Part shown: one piece after another, positions 11,115 through 21,041 of the stretch
How the letters are laid out: each line of letters opens with the position of its first letter
Numbering within the stretch: the stretch's first letter is position 1
Position numbers and translations under genes: made by a program
Origin: Opitutia bacterium
GTDB lineage: Bacteria > Verrucomicrobiota > Verrucomicrobiia > Opitutales > Opitutaceae
Length of the DNA stretch: 64,000 nucleotides
Direction: 5' to 3'
Assembly (NCBI GenBank): GCA_016190985.1
Contig: JACPPI010000013.1
Span: 1 to 64,000, forward strand
Notes under the pieces: generated by a model
What the model saw: the letters and a program-made list of their open reading frames with translations, nothing else
Databases searched by the model: none
What the model was told of the DNA's origin: nothing

Positions 11115-12437
11115 GTGAACGTCCAAATCACCGACATCAACGAAACCCGCAAAACGCTGACCGTCACCCTCGACAAGGGTGAGGTGGACGGCGAATACCA
11201 CGCCACGCTCGGCGCGTTCACCAAGCAGGTCAGCCTGCCCGGCTTCCGCCCCGGCAAGGCCCCGGCCGCGATGGTCGCCAAGCGCTTCGGCAAGGAGCTG
11301 AAGGACGAGTTCAAGCAGAAGGTCATCGGCAAGGCCTACCGCGACGGCCTCGACCAGTCCAAGCTCGTGGTGCTCTCGCTCGTCGATGTCGAGGAAGGCG
11401 CGATCGAGCCCGGCCTGTCCGCCGCCATCAAGCTCACCGTCGACGTGCGGCCGGAAATCAAGCTGCCGGACTACCATGGCATCGTCACCGAGACCCGGCC
11501 CACCGAGCCCACTGACGCCGAAGTCGAGACCGTGATCGAAGGCCTGCGGGCCGAGCGCGCGGATTTCAAGGTGGCCGACCGCGCCGCCGCCAAGGGCGAC
11601 TATGTGCGCTTCGGCTACACCGGCACGCTCGACGGCCAGCCGCTCACCGAGGTCGTCGGCGACAAGGGCATCTATGCCGCCGCGCCGCAGACCTGGGAGG
11701 AGGTCGAGGGCGCCAGCGAGGGCCTGCTGCCGGGCATGTCCAAACAGATCACCGGCCTGAAGGCGGGCGACAAGAAGGACGCCAAGGTCACTTTCCCGGC
11801 GGATTTCGCCGCCGTCCCGGCGCTGGCCGGCAAGACTGCCGCCTACGCCATCGAGGTGCAGGAAGTCCGTGAGCGCGCGCTGCCGCCGCTCGACGAGGCC
11901 TTCTTCAAGGCCAACCAGGCCGGCGACCTCGCCGGCCTCCAGACCTCAATCCGCACCAATCTGAGGATGCGCAAGGAATACGAGAACCGCGCCGCGCAGC
12001 GCCGGCAGGTGACCGACGCGCTGGTCGCGCAGGCGATTTTCCCCGTGCCCGACAGCCTGATCGCCTCCGAGCGCGACGGCGTGCTCCGGCAGTTCATCGA
12101 GGAGAACATGCGCCGCGGCGTGCCGCAGGAGGACTTTGAGAAGAACAAGAAGGAGCTCTACGACAGCGCCACCAAGGCCGCCGTCTCCCGCGTCAAGGTG
12201 CAGCTGATGCTCGCCAAGATCGCCGAGGCCGAGAAGCTCGAGGTCGAGGAGAAGGATTTCAACAACTGGATCATGCGCGAGGCCATGCGTTCCGGCTCGA
12301 AACCCGACAAGATCGCCAAGGACCTGGGCAAGGACCGCGAGCAGCTCCGCGCCATCCAGCAGCAGCTCCTGTTCGACAAGGCCCTTGATTTTCTGGTCGG
12401 GCGGGCTACCGTCAGGACGGCCACAGCCAAAGCATGA
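11115..12437 (+). CDS. tig: Trigger factor
   Basis: Ribosome-associated chaperone and peptidyl-prolyl isomerase that meets nascent chains at the exit tunnel. Starting at GTG 11115 the product is 440 residues, and the N-terminal strand [17 protein letters not shown] fits the family start. The ribosome-docking signature is GFRPGKAP (43-50). The FKBP-like domain follows around 150-235 ([15 protein letters not shown]...), then the long helical C-terminal chaperone domain. Upstream in-frame ATGs would add 41 non-conserved residues that cover the predicted promoter. The stop overlaps the clpP start by 4 bp (ATGA), so tig and clpP are probably translationally coupled. Confidence 0.93.
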   Translation: MNVQITDINETRKTLTVTLDKGEVDGEYHATLGAFTKQVSLPGFRPGKAPAAMVAKRFGKELKDEFKQKVIGKAYRDGLDQSKLVVLSLVDVEEGAIEPGLSAAIKLTVDVRPEIKLPDYHGIVTETRPTEPTDAEVETVIEGLRAERADFKVADRAAAKGDYVRFGYTGTLDGQPLTEVVGDKGIYAAAPQTWEEVEGASEGLLPGMSKQITGLKAGDKKDAKVTFPADFAAVPALAGKTAAYAIEVQEVRERALPPLDEAFFKANQAGDLAGLQTSIRTNLRMRKEYENRAAQRRQVTDALVAQAIFPVPDSLIASERDGVLRQFIEENMRRGVPQEDFEKNKKELYDSATKAAVSRVKVQLMLAKIAEAEKLEVEEKDFNNWIMREAMRSGSKPDKIAKDLGKDREQLRAIQQQLLFDKALDFLVGRATVRTATAKA

Positions 12438-13054
12438 GCTACTACGTCCCCATCGTCCTCGAAAACACCGGCCGCGGCGAGCGGTCGATGGACATCTACA
12501 GCCGGCTCCTCAAGGACCGCATCATCTTCATCGGCACGCCGATCGACGACATGGTGGCGAACCTGGTCATCGCCCAGATGCTGTTCCTGCAGATGGAGGA
12601 GCCGAAGAAGGACATCCACCTCTACATCAACTCCCCCGGCGGCGTCGTGACGGGCGGCATGGCCATCTACGACACGATGAACTTCCTGCAGTGCGACATC
12701 GTCACCTACTGCATCGGCATGGCGGCCAGCATGAGCACCGTGCTCCTCGCGGCCGGCACCAAGGGCAAGCGTTTCGCGCTCCCCAACAGCCGCGTGATGA
12801 TCCACCAGCCCTCGGGTGGCGCGGGCGGCCAGGCGGCCGACATCGCCATCCAGGCGAAGGAAATCCTCCGCTGGCGCCGGACCCTCAACGAGACCATCGC
12901 CAAGCACACCGGCAAGACCGCGGCCCAGATCGAGATCGATTCCGACCGCGACTACTACCTGAGCGCCGAGGAGGCCAAGACCTACGGCATCGTGGACCAC
13001 GTCGTCGCCTCGACCCGCGACGCCCAGAAGATCGCCCAGACCGCGGCGGCCTGA
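12434..13054 (+). CDS. clpP: ATP-dependent Clp protease proteolytic subunit
   Basis: Serine peptidase forming the tetradecameric ClpP barrel. The 206 residues contain the catalytic triad expected at Ser99 (in GMAASMS), His124 (in MIHQPSGG) and Asp173 (in SDRDYYLS). NSPGG at 66-70 forms the oxyanion region. The residue after ASM is Ser where many ClpPs have Gly, a mild difference. It starts inside the tig stop codon and is followed by clpX after 70 bp, the classic tig-clpP-clpX order. No N-terminal extension is present. Confidence 0.96.
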   Translation: MSYYVPIVLENTGRGERSMDIYSRLLKDRIIFIGTPIDDMVANLVIAQMLFLQMEEPKKDIHLYINSPGGVVTGGMAIYDTMNFLQCDIVTYCIGMAASMSTVLLAAGTKGKRFALPNSRVMIHQPSGGAGGQAADIAIQAKEILRWRRTLNETIAKHTGKTAAQIEIDSDRDYYLSAEEAKTYGIVDHVVASTRDAQKIAQTAAA

Positions 13055-13124
13055 GGCCTTTTGCAGGCCGGTTTAGGACGGGAAAAGCCCTCGACTAAAG
13101 CCGGCAAATCCTGACCATACCGCC

Positions 13125-14423
<1,299 letters not shown>

Positions 14424-14432
14424 GGATTCGCC

Positions 14433-15338
14433 GTGAATCGGGTAGCCATCGGAATTGCCGTGCTTCTGGCCGCGCTCTCCGGGGCGCGCGCCATAGTCAT
14501 TGTCGGTGGGACGGGCGTGGAGAACTTCACCGCGCCGCCGTCCGATCCCGGGTTTGCCAATGTAGGAAACATCGGCGTCTATCTTGGCAACTATGGCGGC
14601 AACTACTGGGTGCTGACCGCCACGCATGTCGGCCCGGGCAACATCGTGCTTGGCGGCAACACCTACACGATGGTGGGCGGGTCCGCCATCACCGTGCTCA
14701 ACGGCAACAGCACCCCCACCGATCTCACGCTTTTCCGCATCACAGCCGATCCTGGACTGCCCACTCTCAATCTGCTTTCCGGCTCCAACCCCGGCGCCAG
14801 CTCGATCGTGCGGATGATGGGTGATGGTCTGAGGGAAAGCACCTTTACGCAGTGGGGCATCACGGTGCAGGGAGGCAGCAACGATGACATTTGGACGCCG
14901 GGGGGCGGGACGGACAAATCGGGCTACACCACAACAGGCAGCTTGGGGGTCCGCTGGGGCGATTCTATTGTGGTGGGAAACACCACCTTCAATGTCGGGA
15001 CCGGCAACACGGACGGCTTCTACATGGGGTTTAGCAATACGATGGGCATCTCGATGGCCCAGGGCGGCGATTCCGGCGGGGCGACCTTCTACTACACCGG
15101 AGGCACCTGGTATCTGGCCGGCATCCTCAGCGCCATAGGCACCTTTGGTTCAGGTGATTCACCCGACAACCAGCCGGCGAACACGGCGGTGTTTGGCAAT
15201 ATCACGGTCGCCGCCAGCGTCGCCAACTACAACAGCTTCATCTTATCGGCCATTCCCGAGCCTTCTGCCTATGCGATCTTGGCGGGATTGCTGGCGCTTG
15301 GTCTCGCGGGAATTGTCCGCCGGCGCAACGCGGCCTGA
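14433..15338 (+). CDS. Trypsin-like PEP-CTERM sorting domain protein
   Basis: A 301-residue secreted protein with signal peptide (1-20, ends SGARA), a chymotrypsin-fold peptidase-like domain and a PEP-CTERM tail. Candidate catalytic residues are His65 (LTATHVG), Asp97 (PTDLTLF) and Ser214 in GGDSGG (211-216). The C-terminus has PEP (275-277), a hydrophobic helix and RRR (296-298). Proteins with this tail are processed by exosortase/EpsH and linked to exopolysaccharide production. It starts with GTG nine bases after clpX, preceded by GAGG. It may be co-transcribed with clpX, but its envelope location makes a direct role with ClpXP unlikely. No exosortase gene lies in the window. Confidence 0.85.
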   Translation: MNRVAIGIAVLLAALSGARAIVIVGGTGVENFTAPPSDPGFANVGNIGVYLGNYGGNYWVLTATHVGPGNIVLGGNTYTMVGGSAITVLNGNSTPTDLTLFRITADPGLPTLNLLSGSNPGASSIVRMMGDGLRESTFTQWGITVQGGSNDDIWTPGGGTDKSGYTTTGSLGVRWGDSIVVGNTTFNVGTGNTDGFYMGFSNTMGISMAQGGDSGGATFYYTGGTWYLAGILSAIGTFGSGDSPDNQPANTAVFGNITVAASVANYNSFILSAIPEPSAYAILAGLLALGLAGIVRRRNAA

Positions 15339-15381
15339 ATTTGGCTCGTGAGCGGTCGGGTTGCGGCGCAAACTGTGCGCC

Positions 15382-16731
15382 GTGTCCGCTACCTTGCCCT
15401 TGCTCCTTCGCACGCCGGCCGCCGACCTGAGCCCGGCTTTTCGCCGGTGGCTGACGGTCGCCCTGTTGGGCTATGTGCTGCTCGGCACGGCGGTGATGGA
15501 TCGGTGGCAGCACCGGGCCGGCCAGTCCATCCGCGACCTCGGCTTTGGCTATGGCGTGCTCATCTCGGCCATCGAGGACACCGGCGAGTATCGGGTGTCC
15601 GAGGGCGTGCATTACCCGGGGGTGGCCTTCAGCGCGCACCGGCTGCCCTTCATCCCCTTTTTCCTGATCGCGTTGAAGGACACGCTGGGCGACGACCTCC
15701 GGTGGGTGGCGCTGGTGAAGTGTCTGTTTTTTGGCGGCCTGCTGGTGGCGGCGGTCGCCACGGTGCTGCGCACCGCCCGCGCGCCGCTGTGGGCGGTGCT
15801 GTTGCTGCTCGGCGTGGTGCTCACGATGCCGCGTTGGGCGCTGAACGTCTTTGAGGTCGGGCTGGAGGAGGGCTACAACATCACGGTGCTCGCCCTGCTT
15901 TTCGTGCTGCTGTGGTTTGACGATGCGGCGGGACGGGCCCGGGTCGGCTGGGTGCTGGCCGTGGGCTGCATGCTGGGGCTGCTGGTTTTTCTCAAAAGCT
16001 CGATGGTCTACTGGAGTCTCGCCGTGCCGGTGCTGGTCGGGCTGCGGCGGCGGGATTGGCGGGAGGCCGTTGCCCTGTTGCTTGTGGTAACAGTGGCCCT
16101 CTATGGGCTGGCGGCCTTCAATGCGCGCAATGCGGGCCGCTTCACCGTCGGTTCTTCGTGGGAAGGCTGGAACCTTTACAAAGGCAACAGCGAGCATTCG
16201 CCGGGGCTGTATCCGCCCTACAGCCTCGATATCCTCGATTACGAGGGGAAGGTCACGGCCGACCGGCCGCTGGCCGACGAGTGGGACCACAACGCCTATT
16301 TCAAGCAGCGGGCCGTCGCCTTCGTCCGGACGCATCCGCGCGAATTTTTCGAACTGGCGGTGCGCAAGGCCTGGATCTTCTACGGCGAGGTGCGGGCCTC
16401 GGGGCTGGCGCAGCGGGGCGAGTCGCGCTACGCCCGGGCGGAATACCTGCTGCAGATCCCGTGGATGCTCGCCTTCCGGATGATGCTGTGGGCGGCCATC
16501 GGCCTGGCGGTGCGGACGCTGTGGCGTGCGCCGTGGCGGTCGGACGCGGCCATGGTGGCGCTGACCTACCTGGCTTTTCTCGCGCTTTATTCCGTCTTTC
16601 ACGTGATCGGCTTCGCCTACGAGCGCCACGTGATGCCGGTGGTCATGCCTACGGCCCTCTACCTCCTCTGGCGCTGGAGCGAGAACGCGAAGGTGGGCGT
16701 CGGTGTCCCCACCGACGCCAGTCGCCGATAG
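15382..16731 (+). CDS. GT-C-like polytopic membrane protein (possible glycosyltransferase)
   Basis: A roughly 449-residue integral membrane protein with about ten hydrophobic segments and an N-terminal loop containing RDLGFGYGVLISAIEDTGEY. This arrangement resembles the ArnT/PMT-like GT-C group that transfers sugars from polyprenyl-phosphate donors on the outer face of the membrane, but I do not see a decisive catalytic motif. The start is uncertain: GTG at 15382 was chosen over TTG at 15361; neither has a good ribosome binding site. The last residues (GVGVPTDASRR) are encoded by palindromic repeat sequence that runs into the 3' gap, so the C-terminus has been modified by repeat insertion. 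It is convergent with the M42 peptidase gene. Confidence 0.65.
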   Translation: MSATLPLLLRTPAADLSPAFRRWLTVALLGYVLLGTAVMDRWQHRAGQSIRDLGFGYGVLISAIEDTGEYRVSEGVHYPGVAFSAHRLPFIPFFLIALKDTLGDDLRWVALVKCLFFGGLLVAAVATVLRTARAPLWAVLLLLGVVLTMPRWALNVFEVGLEEGYNITVLALLFVLLWFDDAAGRARVGWVLAVGCMLGLLVFLKSSMVYWSLAVPVLVGLRRRDWREAVALLLVVTVALYGLAAFNARNAGRFTVGSSWEGWNLYKGNSEHSPGLYPPYSLDILDYEGKVTADRPLADEWDHNAYFKQRAVAFVRTHPREFFELAVRKAWIFYGEVRASGLAQRGESRYARAEYLLQIPWMLAFRMMLWAAIGLAVRTLWRAPWRSDAAMVALTYLAFLALYSVFHVIGFAYERHVMPVVMPTALYLLWRWSENAKVGVGVPTDASRR

Positions 16732-16802
16732 GGACATCGGCGACCACCTCGGCGGGATCATCAGCCTTCGCCAAGGCTACGGCCTGACAAGGCGATCCCG
16801 CC
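16697..16802. repeat. Cluster of palindromic repeats at a convergent junction
   Basis: Several inverted repeats follow each other: GCGTCGGT/ACCGACGC around 16698-16718, GTCGCCGAT (16721-16729) with ATCGGCGAC (16736-16744), GGCGGGATC (16751-16759) with GATCCCGCC (16794-16802), and AGCCTT (16763-16768) with AAGGCT (16773-16778) nested inside the last. They sit between two convergent genes and probably act as a bidirectional terminator. They look like interspersed repeats that have also altered the 3' end of the upstream gene. Confidence 0.7.
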
Positions 16803-16807
16803 CTACA

Positions 16808-17875
16808 TCACCAGTTGAAACTCTCGCCCCGGCCGATGCTTTTGGCGAAGGCGGCGAAGAGCTTCACGCAGTTCTCCACATCCTCCAGGTCCACGACCTC
16901 GCTGGGCGTGTGCATGTAACGGAGCGGGATCGAGACGAGGCCGCAGGCCACGCCGCCCCGGGCCATCTGGACGGCGCGGGCGTCGGTGCCGGTGGGGCGG
17001 GGGTCGGCCTCGAGTTGGTGGGGGATCTTCGCCTTCTTGGCGCAGGCGATAAGCCGGTCGAAGACCTTGGGGTTGATGTTCGGCCCGCGGCAGATGATCG
17101 GGCCGCCGCCGAGCTTGGTCTCGCCGAACTTGCGCTGGTCGCAGTCAGGGTGGTCGGTGGCGTGGCCGACATCGACGATCAGCGCCACGTGCGGGTCGAC
17201 GGCAAACGCCGAGGCCTGGGCGCCGCGCACGCCGATCTCCTCCTGCGTGGTGGCGACGGAGACGACGCGGGCGTTGAGCCTGGCCTTGGTCTTCGCGAGG
17301 CGGATGAGCGCCTCGCCGACGATGTAGGCGCCGACCTTGTTGTCGAAGGCGCGGGCCGTGCCGATGCTGCCGGTGATCAGCTCGAACTCGTGGTCGTAGG
17401 TCGCCACGTCGCCGATGGCGACACGGGTGAGGGCCTCGGCCTTGGTCTTGGCGCCGATATCGATCCAGATCTCGTGGATCTCGGGCACCTTTTTCCGGTC
17501 GGCCTCGTCCATCAGGTGGATGGCGCGTTTGCCGGTCACGCCCTTCACCGTGCCGGCGGCGGTCTGGATGATGACGCGGCGGCCCGAGATGATGCTGCGG
17601 TCGTGGCCGCCGATGGTGTCGAAATAGAGGAAGCCGTCCTTGTTGACGTAGGTGATGATGAGGCCCAGCTCGTCCATGTGGCCGGCCAGCATCAGGGTGG
17701 GGCCGCCCTTGGAATTGAGCGTGGCGAGGCGGTTGCCGAGGGCGTCGTTGGCGTAGGCGGCGGCGTGGGGTTTGACGAAGCGATCATAGACGGCCTGGGC
17801 CTGCGCCTCGGCCCCGGAGGGCGACTTGGCCTTGAGCAGTTCGACCAGAAATTCAGGGGCACGATAGGGGGACAT
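16808..17875 (-). CDS. M42 family aminopeptidase
   Basis: A dinuclear metal aminopeptidase of family M42 (FrvX/glutamyl aminopeptidase/CelM type), predicted to trim peptides in the cytoplasm as a large tetrahedral complex. The ATG at 17875 gives 355 residues. Metal-binding and catalytic segments are visible: LAGHMDELG (His66, Asp68), ARAFDNKVGA, TTQEEIGVRGA, IVDVGHATD and MHTPSEVVD near the end. Length is normal for the family. It is separated by 65 bp from the upstream methyltransferase gene on the same strand and closes the minus-strand block, but it is probably not part of polysaccharide synthesis. Confidence 0.92.
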   Translation of the reverse strand: MSPYRAPEFLVELLKAKSPSGAEAQAQAVYDRFVKPHAAAYANDALGNRLATLNSKGGPTLMLAGHMDELGLIITYVNKDGFLYFDTIGGHDRSIISGRRVIIQTAAGTVKGVTGKRAIHLMDEADRKKVPEIHEIWIDIGAKTKAEALTRVAIGDVATYDHEFELITGSIGTARAFDNKVGAYIVGEALIRLAKTKARLNARVVSVATTQEEIGVRGAQASAFAVDPHVALIVDVGHATDHPDCDQRKFGETKLGGGPIICRGPNINPKVFDRLIACAKKAKIPHQLEADPRPTGTDARAVQMARGGVACGLVSIPLRYMHTPSEVVDLEDVENCVKLFAAFAKSIGRGESFNW

Positions 17876-17940
17876 GATGGGTAGGTATGGGTGATCGTGA
17901 TGGCCCGCAAAGGCAAATTGCGGGTGGGCTGCCCTCGGGA

Positions 17941-18585
17941 TCAGAATTGAAACACCGCCGTCGAGGTCACGCCATAGCGGCAGGGGCCCGTGCTTTCGAA
18001 GACGATGAGCTCTGCTTGCGGCGCCATTTCGGCGAATTCCGGATACATCCAGTAGTCGTCGACCACGATCAGGCCGCCGGGCCGCACGGCCTGGAGCGCG
18101 AGCCGGAAGCAGTGTGGGCGCAACGCGCCGTAAGGCCCCGTCGTGAAGCCGCAGAAACCGTCCACGATGATGACATCGAATCGCCGGCCCGCGAGCGCGC
18201 GGAAATACGGCAGCTCCTGGTAGCGGGCTGCCTCGGCGTCGCCGAAGGCATGCAGGTCGCACTGCAGGTTGGCCAACCCGAGCTGTCGGGCGCACGCGGT
18301 GACGCTGCGGTGCCACGCGGCGTCGTTCTCAACGCTATGCACGAATTGGGCGCGACGGGCGAAGAACACCGAGGAGCCGCCGCTGCCGAACTCGAAGACT
18401 TCATGTGCCGGTTGCAAGGTCCGCTCCAGAAAATCGATGGCGCCGTAGGAGAACCAGGGCAGCTGCAGGTCCAGCGGGGACCGGCCCCAGCAGGGAAGAT
18501 GGACAAGATAACGCAGCCAGTGCGTGGGATGAGTGAGCAGAGAGCCAGTCAGGCGGATCAGTTTTTGGCTGGTGGATGTATCCAT
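17941..18585 (-). CDS. Class I SAM-dependent methyltransferase-like protein
   Basis: A 214-residue protein with a Rossmann-type SAM-binding start (VFEFGSGGSSVFFARRA at about 63-79), an acidic loop-2 residue in HSVENDAAWH, and later strands FDVIIVDGF and GGLIVVDDYW. This fits the class I methyltransferase fold used in polysaccharide loci for small-molecule or sugar methylation. The substrate is unknown. It starts 3 bp after the upstream flavoprotein gene stops and is the last gene of the glycan block. Confidence 0.7.
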   Translation of the reverse strand: MDTSTSQKLIRLTGSLLTHPTHWLRYLVHLPCWGRSPLDLQLPWFSYGAIDFLERTLQPAHEVFEFGSGGSSVFFARRAQFVHSVENDAAWHRSVTACARQLGLANLQCDLHAFGDAEAARYQELPYFRALAGRRFDVIIVDGFCGFTTGPYGALRPHCFRLALQAVRPGGLIVVDDYWMYPEFAEMAPQAELIVFESTGPCRYGVTSTAVFQF

Positions 18586-18588
18586 AGT

Positions 18589-19974
18589 TCAACAGGGCAA
18601 TCGGCGGGCGATCTCCTCCAGCGGGTAGGTGACGATCTCCGCGAGCGTCGGGTGATACCACGGGGCGCGGAGCATGTCGCGCACGGTGGCGCGCATGGCC
18701 AGCGGCGTGGAGAAGGCGTGGATGAGCTCGCCCGCGTCCTTGCCGACGATCTCGGCGCCGAGGATGCGGCCGCGCCGGGGCTCGGCGATGACCTTCACGT
18801 AGCCGTAGTTGGCCTCCATGAGGATGGACTTGCCGTGGTCGTTGAAGGGGTGGGTGGCCGTGAGATATTTCGCCCCGCGCTGGTCGAGGTCGCGTTCCAG
18901 GCAGCCGATGGTGGCTAACTGCGGGTCGGTGAAGACGACGTTGAGGAGGAGCGACCAATCCACGGGCTTCAGCCGCTTGACCCCGGCCGCGTGGCGCGCG
19001 GCCAGCTCGGCTTGCGCGATGGCGATGTGGACGATCTCGACCGGGCCGGAGCAGTCGCCGGCGGCGTAGATGTGCGGCGCGCTGGTCTGCTGCCAGCGGT
19101 TGGTGACGACCTGGCCGCCGGGGCGCGTCTTCACGCCGGCAGCGGCCAGCCCGAGCGCGGCGGTGTTGGGCTCGCGGCCGAGCGCGCTGAAGAGGTGGGC
19201 GGCGCGGCGGGTGACGAGCCGGCCATTGTGCAGGAACCTGACCGTGCAGCCGCCGCGGCCGGAGGCGACGGACTGCAGCTGGGTGTCGGTGAAAAGCGTG
19301 ATGCCCTCGTCGGCGAAGGCCTGCCGCACGACGCGCGAGGCGTCGGGCGAGTGGTCGCGCAGGATGTTGGGGCTGCGCTGCACGAGCGTGACCTTGCTGC
19401 CGATGCGGCTGAGGTATTGGGCCAGTTCGCAGGCGACGATGCCGCCGCCGAGCACAAGCACGCTCTTCGGCACGAAGTCGAGGTCGAGCACGTCGTCGCT
19501 GGTCCACCCACCGGCCTCCTTCAGGCCGGGGATGGGCGGCACGCTCACCTTGGAGCCGGTGCCGATGAGGAAGTGGCTGGCGCGCAGTCTGCGGCCATCG
19601 GACAGGAGCAGCGTGTGCGGGTCGGTGAACTTGGCGCAGGCGCGGTAGAGGTCGAACTGGCCCGACGTGAGCGCGTCGACGCGGTATTTCGCGAAACCAC
19701 CGATAATTTTGAGCTTGCGGGCGTGGACCGCCTTCATGTCGGCGCGGGCGCCCGTGACCTTCAGGCCGAAGCGTCCGGCGTGGCGCGCGTGATGCAGGAC
19801 CTCGGCGGTGTAGAGCAGGGTCTTGGACGGCATGCAGCCGCGCAGGATGCACAGGCCGCCGAGCTGCCTGGCGCCATCGATGACGGCGACCTTTTGACCG
19901 AGCCCGGCGGCCACGCGCGCGGCGTTGAACCCGGCGCTGCCGCCGCCAAGGCAGATGAAATCGTAGGTTTTCAT
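18589..19974 (-). CDS. FAD-dependent pyridine nucleotide-disulfide oxidoreductase
   Basis: A 461-residue flavoprotein of the dihydrolipoamide dehydrogenase/mercuric reductase family. Visible are the FAD-binding GGGSAG (10-15), the redox disulfide Cys42-Cys47 in GGLCILRGCMPSK, the NAD-binding LVLGGGIVACELA, the YAAGDCSG FAD motif, and the C-terminal YHPTLAEIV that supplies the active-site His-Glu of this class. No extra N-terminal HMA domain or vicinal C-terminal cysteines occur, so it is unlikely to be a true mercuric reductase. No dehydrogenase-complex genes are adjacent. It overlaps the acyltransferase gene by 4 bp inside the polysaccharide locus, which is an unusual place for it. Confidence 0.85.
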   Translation of the reverse strand: MKTYDFICLGGGSAGFNAARVAAGLGQKVAVIDGARQLGGLCILRGCMPSKTLLYTAEVLHHARHAGRFGLKVTGARADMKAVHARKLKIIGGFAKYRVDALTSGQFDLYRACAKFTDPHTLLLSDGRRLRASHFLIGTGSKVSVPPIPGLKEAGGWTSDDVLDLDFVPKSVLVLGGGIVACELAQYLSRIGSKVTLVQRSPNILRDHSPDASRVVRQAFADEGITLFTDTQLQSVASGRGGCTVRFLHNGRLVTRRAAHLFSALGREPNTAALGLAAAGVKTRPGGQVVTNRWQQTSAPHIYAAGDCSGPVEIVHIAIAQAELAARHAAGVKRLKPVDWSLLLNVVFTDPQLATIGCLERDLDQRGAKYLTATHPFNDHGKSILMEANYGYVKVIAEPRRGRILGAEIVGKDAGELIHAFSTPLAMRATVRDMLRAPWYHPTLAEIVTYPLEEIARRLPC

Positions 19975-21041
19975 GTCGGCGGGGCGGGCCGCGCGGCCAG
20001 GCTGCGGCGGAACGATTCCGCCCTGGCTTCAACCAGCCGGTAAAACAACCAGGCGCAGCCCACCGTGAGGGTGCTGCTGGCCAGCAGCACCACCACCCGC
20101 TGGCCGGCGAGCACCGGCCAGCGGTCGATCAGGTTGCCGATTTTCCCGATGATCGGCGCATGCACGAGGTAGATGGAATACGAAAAGGTGCCGGCCCAGC
20201 CGAGCCAGCGCAGGGCGCCGGCGCCGGCGAGCCGGGCATCCCAGAGGCGGAGCACCAGCATCAGCCAGGCGCTGCCGCAGGCGAAACCAAACCAGGTCGA
20301 GGCCGCGGCGGTTTGCAGCCGGCTGCAGAGATAAATGGCGCCGATCAGCAGGGTGCCCGAGGCGAGCCGCGTGGCGGGGGATGGCGCGATCTGCCAGGCC
20401 AGCCAGACCACGCCACCCAAGGCAAAGTGGGGCCAGAGTATCAGCAGGGGCAGCCAGGCGTGGGTGGCCGGGATCAGCCCGAGGATGAGCCAGCCACCCG
20501 CCCACGCGAAGCCGATCCAGGGCCGCCGGGCGCGGAGCGCCAGGCCGAGAGCCGAAGCGGCGAGGATATAAAAACCGACCTCATAGGTGAGCGTCCAGGC
20601 CACGAGCAGGTAGGTGGGTTGGTCCAGCCATGGCTCGATGGCCAGCGCGGCGGTGAGCCACTGCGCCGGTCCGGCCGGCAGCACCGCCGGGTCCAGCACG
20701 CTCTGGCCTTTGACCAGCGCGCCGGCGAGGTTGAGCAGCATCGTGACGATCAACGCGGCCCAATAGGCCGGGTAGATCCGCAGCAGCCGGTCCAACGTGA
20801 AACGCCGTGCCGTGCCGTGCTGACGATATTCGCGGGCCGCCCGCTCGGCGATGCAATAGCCGCTGATCACGAAAAACACATGAACCCCCAGCCAGCCGTG
20901 CGTCGCGAATCCCCCCAGCCAGCCGTGCGTCAAGTCGGGCCGGCCCCGGTTGGCGTGAAACACCAGCACCCACAGCGCGGCGAAGCCCCGCCAGTGGTCG
21001 AGCAAATGGTAGCGGGCGCCGCCGGCGGCCGGGGCGCTCAT
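19971..21041 (-). CDS. Acyltransferase 3 family membrane protein
   Basis: A 356-residue polytopic inner-membrane acyltransferase (AT3, OafA/WecH type) expected to transfer acetyl or other acyl groups onto lipid-linked or exported glycans. The N-terminal LLDHWRGFAALWVLVFHA carries the conserved Arg and His, followed by GVHVFFVISGYCIA and RLLRIYPAYW, all family hallmarks. About ten hydrophobic segments are present. It overlaps the sugar-phosphate transferase gene upstream and the flavoprotein gene downstream by 4 bp each. Confidence 0.9.
   Translation of the reverse strand: MSAPAAGGARYHLLDHWRGFAALWVLVFHANRGRPDLTHGWLGGFATHGWLGVHVFFVISGYCIAERAAREYRQHGTARRFTLDRLLRIYPAYWAALIVTMLLNLAGALVKGQSVLDPAVLPAGPAQWLTAALAIEPWLDQPTYLLVAWTLTYEVGFYILAASALGLALRARRPWIGFAWAGGWLILGLIPATHAWLPLLILWPHFALGGVVWLAWQIAPSPATRLASGTLLIGAIYLCSRLQTAAASTWFGFACGSAWLMLVLRLWDARLAGAGALRWLGWAGTFSYSIYLVHAPIIGKIGNLIDRWPVLAGQRVVVLLASSTLTVGCAWLFYRLVEARAESFRRSLAARPAPPT

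Noticed and set aside
12434-13054. ClpP as an inactive paralogue because ASMG is ASMS
   Set aside because: Ser99, His124 and Asp173 are all in place and the operon context is normal, so it was called an active ClpP.
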